Of a stretch of DNA of 64,000 nucleotides, positions 1 through 8,871 are shown piece after piece. Both the position numbers and the translations under genes were made by a program. The notes under the pieces are model-generated. The model did no database searches. It saw nothing but the letters and a program-made list of their open reading frames with translations, and had not been told where the DNA came from. Source of the DNA: JAAZMI01 sp050948785 (GTDB lineage Bacteria; Bacillota; Dethiobacteria; DTU022; UBA8154). How positions within the stretch are numbered: the stretch's first letter is position 1; every line of letters begins with the position of its first letter. The DNA is taken from NCBI GenBank assembly GCA_050948785.1, contig JBMNEM010000003.1, positions 26,589 to 90,588 on the forward strand, read 5' to 3'.

Positions 1-204
1 TCGTCATCAACCCTATTCCCTAGTCAACATGAAAGGTTATGGGGATATGATATGGTAATCATGAGTATGAAATTATATGAAGAAAAGATGTTTATGCTTG
101 ATGTATATGGCAAGCTTATTGCGGCAGAGGAACAAATAACGGAAGGCAAAGTGCTTGATGGGGATACTTCACTAAAGACAATAAGAGAAAAATACAGTGT
201 ATAG
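1..204 (+). pseudogene. Phd/YefM-type antitoxin, C-terminal part, frameshifted
   Basis: The frame ending at 204 reads MVIMSMKLYEEKMFMLDVYG and then an AAEEQITEGKVLDGD stretch, which matches the C-terminal half of Phd/YefM antitoxins (typical 'GDMVVMSMETYEE'). The preceding family residues, LVNMKGYGDM, are in a different frame at about 23-52. At 46-56 the bases ATATG occur twice in tandem; removing one copy joins both frames into GYGDMVIMSM. The gene therefore looks inactivated by a 5-bp duplication. The window starts inside it, so the upstream part is unseen. No toxin gene follows. Confidence 0.6.
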
Positions 205-328
205 ATTGAAGTTTCGATAAAATTGTTTCATAAAAAGATCAATCGCAAGGCGGCTCAATAGAAGTTGGTCAGAATGTAGAAAGGCATTATATATCAACGG
301 TTTGAAGGTTTTAGATTAGAATAAAGTA

Positions 329-366
329 AAGGTGCTATCCCTTAGTTTTTTGAGGGGTAGCACCTT
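329..366 (+). terminator. Terminator-like hairpin
   Basis: AAGGTGCTA-TCCC pairs with GGGG-TAGCACCTT around a short T-rich loop, a stem of about 12 bp. The downstream T-run is weak (gtgtctta). It probably ends transcription from the antitoxin side. Confidence 0.5.
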
Positions 367-688
367 GTGTCTTATTAAAAAGCGGTATTACGCTTCATGG
401 AAAATCAGAACTTCAAAGCTTTAAGCTGTCTGAAAAAATATTTTTTGTATGGCAGGAATAATGTTTCTGCATATAGAATATCAAAGAGAAGTATGTTACC
501 AAACATAGCAATAGTAACACGCAAGCAAACGGGGCCAAGCTTAACCCCCTTTGTTTTCGTTCATGGTAACACCAATATTAAATTAGTGCCGCTTGTAGTT
601 TGCCTGGACTGCTTTGATGATTATTCCAGGATTATGATAGATGTTTAAGGGCTTCCACCTGTGCTTCAAGATGTTGATTCAGGGCGGC
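367..688. other. Intergenic stretch without a convincing gene
   Basis: An 83-codon open frame (397-648) is present, but it has no ribosome site and no recognisable family, and the opposite strand is broken by stops. Probably non-coding or heavily decayed sequence. Confidence 0.4.
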
Positions 689-718
689 AAGCGTTATAGT
701 CCAAAGGTAACGCTTTTT
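689..718 (+). terminator. Leader terminator upstream of ABC operon
   Basis: AAGCGTTA (689-696) pairs with TAACGCTT (708-715) around an 11-nt loop and runs into a T-run. It lies only 35 nt before the binding-protein start, so it either ends upstream transcription or serves as an attenuator for the transporter operon. Confidence 0.5.
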
Positions 719-752
719 CAAGAAATACAATAATTGTAAATGGAGGAAGCAA

Positions 753-2297
753 ATGAAGATGGAAAAAAAATTTGCAAAAACACTTGTTCTGGTTCTGGCT
801 GCAGTCGTGATGATGGCTTGCCTTACTTCCTGTGGTCAAAGCCCCTCTTCCACTGAGCATACTGAACCTAAAATTGTACGAATGGCCGACTTGTTTGCTA
901 ATACTTACACCAGTCTAGATGCCCAGAAGGAATCCTTTGGCTGGTACACCACTGCTTTGGGCCTTTCTGAGACTCTTTTTCGTATCGACGACAGCTATTC
1001 AGTTGTTCCCTGGCTTGCTGAGGGCGCAAGCGTTGAAGGCAACACCTGGACCATTGTTTTGCGTGACAGCGTGGTGTTCTCCGATGGCAGCAAGCTCACC
1101 GCTGATATCGCGGCTGCATGCATAGAGCGCGCACCGCAGGTGAACAAGCTGGCTGTTGCTCTTGCGGAAGCTACCTTTGAAATAGTAGACGAAAAGACGT
1201 TCACCATTACCACCCCTGAATATCTTCCGACCTTGCTCAACGAGCTTTGTAATGTGTATACCTCCATTATTAATCTGGACGCCTCTTCCGACATTGATAA
1301 TGCTCCCGTCTGCACAGGGCCTTTCGTGGTGTCCGAGTTTGATCCGGGTGTTTCTGTGAAATTAGTTCGCAATAACAATTACTGGGACGGCGAAGTCAAG
1401 CTAGACGGTGTGGAAGGCATGTATGTCGCCGATGCGGACACGCTGTCATTGGCGTTTCAGAACGGTGAGATTGATGCCTTTATTGGCCCCACCACTAATG
1501 ATCTTGAGATATTTGCCGCAGCTCCCGATCAGTATACTGTGGTCTCTACACCCGCTTCCCGTCTCTATTATTACTATCTTAATATGTCTCGTTTGCCTGA
1601 AAAAGATTTGCGGGCTGCAGTGAACATGGCTATTGATTCTGACGCTGTAAGTACTCTACTTGCAGGTCTAGTCAGCCCCACCATTGGCGCTTTTAGCCCC
1701 GATACCGCTTACGGTGGAGTTACCAAGCACGGCTATGATCCTGATGGCGCAAAAAAGCTAATCGAGGGGCTGGGCTACACGCTCAATGCAGAAGGCTACT
1801 ATGAAAAGGACGGGCAGGAAATCGTCCTGGACATTGCCTACTATGCCGCTCGCTCCATTGATAAGATTGTTTTACTCATGCAGGAACAGCTCAAGGCTGT
1901 AGGCATCAAGGCAACGCTTACCGTCTCTGAGGATCCAGACGGAACTTATATGACCACTGGTGACTTTGATATTGGTCTCTACTGCATGATCGCAAATCCC
2001 TCCGCAGACCCGTTCTACTTCATGAACCGTGTTGTCGGAGGCGGTATCTATACTTCCGGCGGCTATGACAATGTCGAGGCTAAGGAGCTTTTATCTCAAC
2101 TCTACTCCGAGCCTGACGCCGCAAAACGTGCCGAGCTGGCGGTTCAGATGCAGCAGCTTATTCTGGATGACGAGGCCATGGGCTTTATGGCGTTACTCAA
2201 CAAGATAACCGCTATGCGGTCCGGCGTGGTCAACTGCAGTGAAAATAATCCCATCAGCTTCTACTTCCTCAACGCTGAGACAGATATCGTAAACTGA
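753..2297 (+). CDS. Peptide/nickel-type ABC transporter substrate-binding lipoprotein
   Basis: Extracytoplasmic solute-binding protein of family 5 (DppA/OppA/NikA type), 514 residues, a normal length for the family. The N-terminus has a lipoprotein signal with a lipobox ending LTSC at about residue 27, so it should be anchored to the outer face of the membrane. The family fold is evident from LAEGASVEGNTWTIVLRDSV, FSDGSKLTA and the YYYYLNMSR region. The start ATG has GGAGGAAG 7 nt upstream. It is the first gene of a five-gene operon: two permeases, a fused ATPase and a methyltransferase follow. The ligand cannot be read from sequence. The methyltransferase context suggests a metal or metallophore rather than a peptide. 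Confidence 0.85.
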   Translation: MKMEKKFAKTLVLVLAAVVMMACLTSCGQSPSSTEHTEPKIVRMADLFANTYTSLDAQKESFGWYTTALGLSETLFRIDDSYSVVPWLAEGASVEGNTWTIVLRDSVVFSDGSKLTADIAAACIERAPQVNKLAVALAEATFEIVDEKTFTITTPEYLPTLLNELCNVYTSIINLDASSDIDNAPVCTGPFVVSEFDPGVSVKLVRNNNYWDGEVKLDGVEGMYVADADTLSLAFQNGEIDAFIGPTTNDLEIFAAAPDQYTVVSTPASRLYYYYLNMSRLPEKDLRAAVNMAIDSDAVSTLLAGLVSPTIGAFSPDTAYGGVTKHGYDPDGAKKLIEGLGYTLNAEGYYEKDGQEIVLDIAYYAARSIDKIVLLMQEQLKAVGIKATLTVSEDPDGTYMTTGDFDIGLYCMIANPSADPFYFMNRVVGGGIYTSGGYDNVEAKELLSQLYSEPDAAKRAELAVQMQQLILDDEAMGFMALLNKITAMRSGVVNCSENNPISFYFLNAETDIVN

Positions 2298-2317
2298 CGG
2301 CATACTATAAGGCTAAA

Positions 2318-2350
2318 TAAGGGCTGTCTCCTCAATGAAGACAGCCCCTT
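2318..2350 (+). terminator. Intra-operon hairpin after binding-protein gene
   Basis: AAGGGCTGTC pairs with GACAGCCCCTT (stem about 10 bp, 11-nt loop). It sits between the binding protein and the first permease, where such hairpins usually lower permease expression relative to the binding protein. The right arm runs into the permease ribosome site. Confidence 0.55.
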
Positions 2351-2362
2351 TAAGGTGACATT

Positions 2363-3292
2363 GTGCAAAAATATATTGGAAAGCGCCTCTTGCGACTGAT
2401 ACCTATTCTGCTTGTAATTACATTTATCACCTTCTCGATGATGTACCTTGCATCCGGAGACCCGGCGCAGAAAAAGCTGGTGGCACAAGGCATCGTCCCT
2501 ACTGAAGAAATTTTGGAAGCTACCAGAGAGAGTATGAGGTTGAATGATCCTTTTTTTGTTCGCTATGGCCATTGGCTTTGGGATTTTATACGGGGAGACC
2601 TCGGAGAGTCCTACGCCAAAAGCCTGTCAGTAAGCCAGCTTCTGTGGTCGGCCATGGGTAAAACCGCAGTAGTAGCTGTTGCTGCTTTGGTGTTGTCTCT
2701 CATCATATCCTTGCCTCTTGGGATATGGACAGCGGTAAGACAGAATTCCATTGCGGATTATCTTGTTCGATTTGTTACATTTTTAGCCAATTCCATACCA
2801 TCATTTCTGGTAGCATTGCTGCTGATATATTGTTTTTGTGTACACCTGAATTGGCTGCCTGTACTGGCGAAAAATAGCCTTCAGGGGCTTCTTCTACCAA
2901 CTGTAGCGTTGGCTCTGCCTACCACCGGAAAGTTTGTCAGGCAGATACGGGCAGAGATACTGACTCAGCTTGGCGCCGACTATGTTAACGGGGCGCAGGG
3001 ACGCGGCGTAAAGCCACGCACAATACTCATTAAAGATGTACTGCATAACGCCATGCTGTCCATTATGACCGTCATAGGGTTCTCAGTGGGAAATCTTTTT
3101 GCGGGCAGTGTGGTAATTGAATCAATCTTTCAATGGCCTGGCGTTGGCAAGTTGGTGATGGACGCCATAACTGCCCGCGATTACCCGGTTATCCAGGGCT
3201 TTGTGGTATACATTGCCATTATCTACGTTGTTATCAACCTGCTGACGGATCTGGCATACCGGTATTTTGATCCACGGATAAGCGAAAGCTGA
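2363..3292 (+). CDS. ABC transporter permease (DppB/NikB type)
   Basis: Inner-membrane permease of 309 residues with the typical N-terminus for the DppB/NikB group (YIGKRLLRLIPILLVITFIT), about six membrane segments, and an EAA-type loop near residues 195-230 (EILTQLGADYVNGAQGRGVK) that contacts the ATPase. GTG start with AAGGTGA 5 nt upstream. It pairs with the next gene, which starts 10 nt downstream, to form the channel. Confidence 0.88.
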   Translation: MQKYIGKRLLRLIPILLVITFITFSMMYLASGDPAQKKLVAQGIVPTEEILEATRESMRLNDPFFVRYGHWLWDFIRGDLGESYAKSLSVSQLLWSAMGKTAVVAVAALVLSLIISLPLGIWTAVRQNSIADYLVRFVTFLANSIPSFLVALLLIYCFCVHLNWLPVLAKNSLQGLLLPTVALALPTTGKFVRQIRAEILTQLGADYVNGAQGRGVKPRTILIKDVLHNAMLSIMTVIGFSVGNLFAGSVVIESIFQWPGVGKLVMDAITARDYPVIQGFVVYIAIIYVVINLLTDLAYRYFDPRISES

Positions 3293-3302
3293 GGGCAGGG
3301 CC

Positions 3303-4109
3303 ATGAGGAGGAAAAAAAAAGACTTTTGGCTGTGGGTATTTCTGATAATGGCCGCCATTTTGGTCATAGGAAGTCTTTTTGCGCAGAAGCTTGCTCCCAA
3401 TGATCCCTATGAAGTTCATGTAATGCAGATTAAGAATGCGCCTTCGGATGAGTATCCCTTCGGAACAGACGCTATGGGCCGCTGCGTCATGTCCCGCTTA
3501 CTCTATGGTGCCCGAACCTCAATTTTTTCCGCTCTGGCGCTGGTTATTGTGACTGCTGCGTTTGGCTCAATAGTCGGTATTCTTTGTGGCTTTTACAGCG
3601 GCGCAGCCGATAGAATTGTCATGCGTATTATAGATGGCATCATGGCTTTTCCTCAAATGGTGTTGGCAATAGCCGTGGCAGGTATTCTGGGCGGCGGAAT
3701 GGCAAACGCGATGCTTGCTTTGGGCTTTGCAAGCTGGACTCCCTATGCACGGCTGGCTCGCAGCCGTGTTATTTCGCTTAAAAACGAGGACTTTATACAG
3801 GCGGCACGTTTATCCGGTTGTAATGACTTGACCATAATGCTGAAATATATTCTGCCGAATATTTTTAACTCATTGCTGACCTTCGCAACCACTCAGGTGG
3901 GAACAGTGATGCTGGGCTTTGCCGGCCTCTCGTTTCTTAATCTGGGTGTACAGCTTCCGCAGGCAGAATGGGGAAGTATGATTAGCGAGGCCAGAGGTAT
4001 GCTCGGTACTGCTCCCTGGACGGTACTCTACCCGGCACTGGCACTGGTGCTTACGGTCATGGTGTTCAATTACCTTGGTGATGCGGTTTGCGACAAACTT
4101 GATGTTTGA
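3303..4109 (+). CDS. ABC transporter permease (DppC/NikC type)
   Basis: Second permease, 268 residues. It has the DppC-type N-terminal segment followed by the periplasmic motif DEYPFGTDAMGRCVMSRLLYG, a family hallmark, then five membrane segments with the EAA loop RSRVISLKNEDFIQAARLSG. The start is preceded by a GAGGGCAGGGCC ribosome site. It forms a heterodimeric channel with the preceding gene product. Confidence 0.88.
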   Translation: MRRKKKDFWLWVFLIMAAILVIGSLFAQKLAPNDPYEVHVMQIKNAPSDEYPFGTDAMGRCVMSRLLYGARTSIFSALALVIVTAAFGSIVGILCGFYSGAADRIVMRIIDGIMAFPQMVLAIAVAGILGGGMANAMLALGFASWTPYARLARSRVISLKNEDFIQAARLSGCNDLTIMLKYILPNIFNSLLTFATTQVGTVMLGFAGLSFLNLGVQLPQAEWGSMISEARGMLGTAPWTVLYPALALVLTVMVFNYLGDAVCDKLDV

Positions 4110-4129
4110 GAGCATAAGGCGGTGGAGTG

Positions 4130-5698
4130 ATGACTGATGCACTGTTGACCATAAAAAATGTTTCCGCCGGTTACGGAGGAGATGACGTACTACATGATAT
4201 TTCATTTGAGCTGAAGTCGGGTGAGATATTTGCACTGGTGGGCGAGTCCGGCAGCGGAAAGTCCACCATTCTTAAAATAATAACGGGACTTGACTCCAGC
4301 GGCGTTCATTTCTCTGACGGCACTGTAACTTTCAAAGGACGGGATATGTCCACGTTAACCACAGAGGAGCGCCGAAGACTGCTTGGTGAAAAAATCTGCA
4401 CGGTTTCCCAAAACCCGTCCCAGACAATGAACTCGATCAGAAAGATTAGAAAGCAGTTCATGGAAACTATCCGCAGCCACAGGAGCGTGGAGAAGGCTGA
4501 CGCTATTGCCATGATCAGCACAGCCTTTGGAAAGCTGGGCCTTGGCGATACGGCTCGCATACTCGACTGCTGTCCCTTTGAGCTTTCGGGCGGAATGTGT
4601 CAGCGTGTGGTATTGGCGCTTGCGATGGTTATGAAGCCAGAGCTCATGCTTGCAGATGAACCGACCAGCGCATTGGATGTGATGAGCCAGCGGCAGATGA
4701 TTGATGAGTTGCGCCTTCTGAGAGAGAGCTGTGGAACTTCGATCATATTGGTAACGCATAATATTGCCTTGGCCTCTCAGATTGCGGATAAAATTGCCAT
4801 CATGCTTTCAGGCCGCATCGTTGAACACGGAGAGACAGTGCGTGTGCTTTCTTCTCCTGAACATACTTACACGAAAAAGCTCCTGTCCGACGTGCCCCGC
4901 ATACGGTCAGTGTTTCCGGTATACAGCTTTGGAGTCCCCCTTCTTGAGGTTACCGGCGTGTCGAAGAGCTATGCTGTCGGCGAGAAACAAGTAGACGCTG
5001 TACGTAATGTGAGTTTTACGCTCTCCCGTGGCGAGGTACTGGGTGTTGTGGGCGAATCCGGTTCCGGTAAGAGCACGCTGTCTCGCCAGCTTTTGCGGCT
5101 GGAACGGCCGGATTCGGGAAACATTGTGTTCGATGGTACCAAGATATCCGGTATTGGCAAACGCGAGCTGCGAAGCCTCTACCGGCGAGCGCAGATGGTG
5201 TTTCAGGTACCCGCCGCATCCTTCGACCGACGAAGAACCGTGCGCTCAACATTGCGTGATGCAGTGCGAAATCTGACGGATAAGAAAACCTCTGCCGAGG
5301 TGGATGGGTATATAGACGAGCTCATGGAAAGGGTGGGCTTGGCCCCCGAAATGGCCGATCGTTACCCGTGGGAACTCTCCGGCGGACAGTGCCAGCGTGC
5401 TGCAATCGCACGCGCCATCAGTGCTGAGCCGGATATGTTAATTTGTGATGAGGCTACCAGCGCCCTTGATGTGTCCGTTCAGGCACAGATTGCGGAACTG
5501 CTTAATTCGCTGGTGCGCCAGAGAGACATGAGCATGATATTCATCTCTCATGACATTGCCCTTGTAAGCGGTCTCTGCGATACGATTATGGTTATGAGAA
5601 ACGGGAAATGTGTGGAGCTTGGACCAACGGAGCGCATTATCACATCACCCAAAAGCGAATACACAAAGGCTCTGCTGGAAACAGCGGCCTTGATATAA
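4130..5698 (+). CDS. Fused double ATPase of the peptide/nickel ABC transporter (DppD-DppF fusion)
   Basis: Two complete ABC ATPase domains in one chain of 522 residues. Domain 1 (about 5-250) has Walker A GESGSGKST, signature ELSGGMCQR and Walker B LMLADEPTSALD. Domain 2 (about 265-520) has Walker A GESGSGKST, signature ELSGGQCQR and Walker B MLICDEATSALD. Separate DppD and DppF subunits are the norm, so this is a fused form. The GTG at 4127 is also in frame; the adjacent ATG at 4130 is the likelier start. The ATPase energises the two permeases just upstream. Confidence 0.87.
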   Translation: MTDALLTIKNVSAGYGGDDVLHDISFELKSGEIFALVGESGSGKSTILKIITGLDSSGVHFSDGTVTFKGRDMSTLTTEERRRLLGEKICTVSQNPSQTMNSIRKIRKQFMETIRSHRSVEKADAIAMISTAFGKLGLGDTARILDCCPFELSGGMCQRVVLALAMVMKPELMLADEPTSALDVMSQRQMIDELRLLRESCGTSIILVTHNIALASQIADKIAIMLSGRIVEHGETVRVLSSPEHTYTKKLLSDVPRIRSVFPVYSFGVPLLEVTGVSKSYAVGEKQVDAVRNVSFTLSRGEVLGVVGESGSGKSTLSRQLLRLERPDSGNIVFDGTKISGIGKRELRSLYRRAQMVFQVPAASFDRRRTVRSTLRDAVRNLTDKKTSAEVDGYIDELMERVGLAPEMADRYPWELSGGQCQRAAIARAISAEPDMLICDEATSALDVSVQAQIAELLNSLVRQRDMSMIFISHDIALVSGLCDTIMVMRNGKCVELGPTERIITSPKSEYTKALLETAALI

Positions 5699-5842
5699 GG
5701 GCTCGGTGAAATCAGAGACATCTTCGGAGAACTGAAAACGGAAGTATTAGCAGAGGCAAGTGGCGAGATTTTATATCAGACGGCATCCCTTGGAATTGAA
5801 CAAGGGACGCCCATGATCGCCTACGGTATCCTTTCAAATTGA
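5699..5842 (+). pseudogene. Remnant of a succinylglutamate desuccinylase/aspartoacylase-type protein C-terminus
   Basis: Directly after the ATPase stop, in the same frame, 47 codons read GLGEIRDIFGELKTEVLAEA... then SGEILYQTASLGIEQGTPMI and AYGILSN before a TGA. This resembles the C-terminal lipoyl-like domain of M14/AstE-family deacylases (usual form: DGVVLYxTxSLxVxxGDPLxxYG). There is no start codon or ribosome site and the catalytic zinc domain is missing. I read it as the tail of a deleted gene that once sat between the ATPase and methyltransferase genes. Confidence 0.45.
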
Positions 5843-5863
5843 GTATAATGGTTGGGATAGATA

Positions 5864-6595
5864 ATGCAGGATATTGAGAAAAGAGTAAAGAACTACTGGA
5901 CAAATCGCGTTCACGATTTCAGTACTGTGCGGCGCAATGAGCTTAAAGCCCCTATCAGCGGCCGTTGGATGGAGGAAATGAACCATTATCTGCCGAAGAA
6001 TAGAAAATTAGACATTCTCGACGTTGGCACCGGCACGGGATACTTTGCCGTGCTTCTTGCAAAACAGGGGCACCGGCTTACTGGGATTGACTTAACTTTT
6101 GCTATGCTCAATGAGGCAGCGGTTTTTGCCAGCTTGCAGGGGGTTGAGATCAGCTTCATACCGATGGATGCACAGCGCCTCGATTTCCTGTCTGCCTCCT
6201 TTGACGCGGTGGTCACTCGCAATCTTACATGGACGCTACCCGATCCGGAAACTGCGTATGCGGAATGGCGGCGCGTTTTACGCCCTGGAGGGGTGCTTTT
6301 AAACTTTGACGCCAATTACGGCAACAATGTTAGAAATAACCAAAAGAAAAAATCGCATGATCCGCAAGGCTGCGTATATGGACACTGCGGCATAACGCCG
6401 GAAATGAAGAAGGAAAACGCTGCAATCACGCTCTCCATGTCCATTAGTTATAAGAAACGCCCCGAATGGGATGTGGAGTGTTTGCGTCGCTGTGGATTTG
6501 CAGAGTGCGGCTGCGATGAAAGCGCAGGACAACGTATCCTCAGAGATAAAGATCTGGCGGATGCTCCGCTTTTTTTGGCTTGGGCAAAGGCATGA
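5864..6595 (+). CDS. Class I SAM-dependent methyltransferase in the ABC operon
   Basis: Rossmann-fold methyltransferase of 243 residues. Motif I is ILDVGTGTGYFAVLLAKQGH (about 49-68), followed by TGIDLTFAML, the acidic loop IPMDAQRLDF and motif IV TRNLTWTLPDPE. The C-terminal part (residues 150-235) is Cys-rich and not assigned. It is transcribed with a nickel/peptide-type transporter, so it may modify a small ligand such as a metallophore. That is inference; substrate specificity is not visible. Confidence 0.75.
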   Translation: MQDIEKRVKNYWTNRVHDFSTVRRNELKAPISGRWMEEMNHYLPKNRKLDILDVGTGTGYFAVLLAKQGHRLTGIDLTFAMLNEAAVFASLQGVEISFIPMDAQRLDFLSASFDAVVTRNLTWTLPDPETAYAEWRRVLRPGGVLLNFDANYGNNVRNNQKKKSHDPQGCVYGHCGITPEMKKENAAITLSMSISYKKRPEWDVECLRRCGFAECGCDESAGQRILRDKDLADAPLFLAWAKA

Positions 6596-6661
6596 AAAAA
6601 TCGCGTATCATACATATTCCAGTGAACACCTGTTTGAAAGAAAAGGAAGGAATGCCAGTAT

Positions 6662-6904
6662 ATGCAAACCGGGCACAAGGTACTATATAACGATGCGCGA
6701 AAGTTGGACTTCCTGGCAGATGAGAGTGTTCACTTGGTGGTTACCTCCCCTCCTTATCCTCTGATTGAAATGTGGGATGAAACTTTCATTGGTCTAAACG
6801 GGCAGATCAGGAGCGCTCTGAATAAAGAAGATAATCATGCCACCTTCGAATTGATGCACCGGGAACTGGACAAAGTTTGGAAAGAATTAATACGGGTTCA
6901 CTAA
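6662..6904 (+). pseudogene. Truncated DNA (N4-cytosine/N6-adenine) methyltransferase, N-terminal fragment
   Basis: Eighty residues with the catalytic motif TSPPYPLIEMWDE (SPPY, the amino-methyltransferase motif IV) preceded by LYNDARKLDFLADESVHLVV. The fragment stops after WKELIRVH, where intact relatives continue with a PGG-containing SAM-binding half. No continuation appears in any frame in the following 170 bases. It has a ribosome site (AAGGAAGG) but cannot form a full enzyme. Confidence 0.65.
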
Positions 6905-7078
6905 CGTTGCATAAACTATAATTTCATTTGTCAAGCATTGAATAAGCTAGATTGGACTAGAAATTAAAAGTAATTGTTGTTTTTTATGGTATTTTCCCGT
7001 GCATTTACAAAAAAAATCCTTTATAATAGAGATATAAGGTAGTCCTTGCCCAAATCCCTAGTATAAAGGAGAACCAAA

Positions 7079-7261
7079 ATGTACGGCAAGGATACCACGA
7101 ATTCCACATTTTCGCAACTGTTTGGACCTGTTTTTAACTCATTTTTTTCCCGACGTTTGAAATTAATAAGCACGTCAAAAAAAACTTACCACGCTCTACG
7201 TTTAAACTCAACATCATCAACGTTTCCATTAACCGTACGCGTGAACACCTCTAACAAATAG
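7079..7261 (+). CDS. Small hypothetical protein
   Basis: A 60-codon frame with a good ribosome site (AAAGGAG, 6 nt spacing) and a TATAAT box at 7022-7027. The product is Ser/Thr/Asn-rich and basic, with no recognised motif, and ends 23 nt before the next gene. It could be a leader peptide or a remnant. Confidence 0.35.
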   Translation: MYGKDTTNSTFSQLFGPVFNSFFSRRLKLISTSKKTYHALRLNSTSSTFPLTVRVNTSNK

Positions 7262-7284
7262 TACTAAAACTGGGTGGTACAAAC

Positions 7285-8055
7285 ATGATTATCATAAAAA
7301 ACACCCCAAACCTAACTGGAGTAACAATTAGCGGTGATTTTAACGATCTCTACAACCTGGTAGAAGCACTCCATGATATTACTATAAATGAATATTCCGA
7401 AAAACATCACCAATACATTGATATCTCTACCCGTGTCCTTGGTCTTTGTTATGACATCAGGCATGCCTGCCAGGGGGACCGGAAGGTTGAACTTGTTGAC
7501 AATAACATGACCGAAGATAAAATGAAGTGGCATTCCATCAATGCCCCAAAAAATAATGTATATTATAGCTGCAATTATCTTTACCCGGAAATGTTTTTCG
7601 TCATGCTCGCCCTAAATGCGCTGATAAAATTGCGGATCAGGGACCTTACAAAGGCAAAATTCATATTCAAAGAGGCCATGGATAAGAAGGTTATCTGGGA
7701 CAAAACAATTGCAACTATCCGTATTTTCCAGGCTGAATTTGTGGCATGTGTCAAGGATACTTTTACGAAAGCCACCTTTGCCAGATGGATGAATGTGATG
7801 AATGATGATTATATTAGCATTGAGGATATTGCCGGACAGTATGTTGATTTGTTAAATATCAAGTATATAAACATGTCCAAGGAAAAGCGGCTGAAAAATC
7901 TATCCCCTATTGCTAAAAGAATAGCAGAGTTTAGCCATAACAATGATCATCAGGAAATAAAGGATGTTGTTACTAGGGCGGCAATAGAACACAGATGCGA
8001 ACCTGGGGCAATTAAGCTGCAGGGTATTGAGTATCCGGAAGATTTTGAATGGTAA
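7285..8055 (+). CDS. Hypothetical protein, possibly DUF6904-type
   Basis: A 256-residue soluble protein starting MIIIKNTPNLTGVTISGDFN. The opening pattern (xIxNTPNLTGVTISGDxxDL) recalls an uncharacterised bacterial family I associate with DUF6904; this is from memory and untested. The mid-region is rich in aromatic residues and helices (YLYPEMFFVMLALNALI) with no catalytic motif. The ribosome site is weak (GGGTGG). No neighbours suggest a function. Confidence 0.6.
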   Translation: MIIIKNTPNLTGVTISGDFNDLYNLVEALHDITINEYSEKHHQYIDISTRVLGLCYDIRHACQGDRKVELVDNNMTEDKMKWHSINAPKNNVYYSCNYLYPEMFFVMLALNALIKLRIRDLTKAKFIFKEAMDKKVIWDKTIATIRIFQAEFVACVKDTFTKATFARWMNVMNDDYISIEDIAGQYVDLLNIKYINMSKEKRLKNLSPIAKRIAEFSHNNDHQEIKDVVTRAAIEHRCEPGAIKLQGIEYPEDFEW

Positions 8056-8353
8056 AGGGGAAAGGGAAACAGGGGGCCAGATATTTTCATTTTTGCAGGA
8101 AGGCCCTTTCAGATTGCCCGGAGACAGACTGCCTAATTTGTCCATAACTGTCAGGTATCTTGACCAAAAATTTTAAAAAGGGTTTAACGCTTTCGGGGCA
8201 TTCACAATTAAAATTAATGCGGACCGGTTTTCTTCCCCCCGGGAGGCCGGAGGGTAAAATACCAACATTCCCCAGTTAGAAAAGCTCTCCAACAGGATAA
8301 TACGAAGTCAGCCACCTGATTTTAAATGACAAGCTAAACAAACGAACGAGAAC
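8056..8353. other. Intergenic stretch, nothing recognised
   Basis: About 300 bases between convergent genes. No family-like frame, strong promoter or clear hairpin was found, apart from a GC-rich run near 8238-8258. Confidence 0.4.
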
Positions 8354-8530
8354 TTATGAAGCCGAACCTATCTGTAATAAACCATCTCTAATAAGTTCGC
8401 CAAGGTGAGAAAGTCTATTAGAAATTTGAAGTCCTGCCCCATTAATGGCCTGTGCAATCAGGTAGCCTGCGATAACAATTGCAATAGCAATTATAATTTT
8501 CCCTATCAAATTCTGATATTCTTCTTTCAT
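8354..8530 (-). CDS. Small single-pass membrane protein
   Basis: A 58-residue product, MKEEYQNLIGKIIIAIAIVI... , with one membrane segment (about 9-29) and an amphipathic C-terminal tail ending GLLQIGSAS. I chose the second in-frame ATG because GAGAGGAAATG lies at proper spacing before it; the upstream ATG (8548) has no ribosome site. Family unknown. Confidence 0.55.
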   Translation of the reverse strand: MKEEYQNLIGKIIIAIAIVIAGYLIAQAINGAGLQISNRLSHLGELIRDGLLQIGSAS

Positions 8531-8619
8531 TTTTTCATTTCCTCTCAAATTATTGTTTCAGTTCTATAGTTACTCGTGGCCTACTGTTTTTCCCAAAACG
8601 CTTTTCAACAGACTGTAAG

Positions 8620-8871
8620 ATGAAATCTGCTGAATTTTCAAGTCCTGTATCTACAAGGGTCCATTCACTTTTCTTATCATTGGGGTTTCCAACCAAACAG
8701 GCATTTACAATTCTGGTGGAAGTTGAAAAAGTTACAAAGTTGGATTACAATACCTATTGTTATGTTGAAAAGTTTAACCTAAAAGACGGTGACAAGGTCA
8801 TTTTTATTGGACAGGCGGTAATGTTCCGGCGCCGTGCTGCCCGAAAAAACGATGAAAATGGGGCGAAATAG
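8620..8871 (+). CDS. Hypothetical protein, possibly the tail of a decayed gene
   Basis: An 83-codon frame. Only the last ~50 residues look protein-like (LDYNTYCYVEKFNLKDGDKV then FIGQAVMFRRRAA), a strand-rich pattern reminiscent of hotdog-fold thioesterase tails. The N-terminal part looks random and there is no ribosome site. Its stop abuts the TTG of the MFS gene, so it may be translationally coupled or simply a remnant. Confidence 0.3.
   Translation: MKSAEFSSPVSTRVHSLFLSLGFPTKQAFTILVEVEKVTKLDYNTYCYVEKFNLKDGDKVIFIGQAVMFRRRAARKNDENGAK

Noticed and set aside
397..648. 83-codon frame between the antitoxin remnant and the ABC operon
   Set aside because: No ribosome site, no recognisable family, biased composition; more likely chance or decayed sequence.
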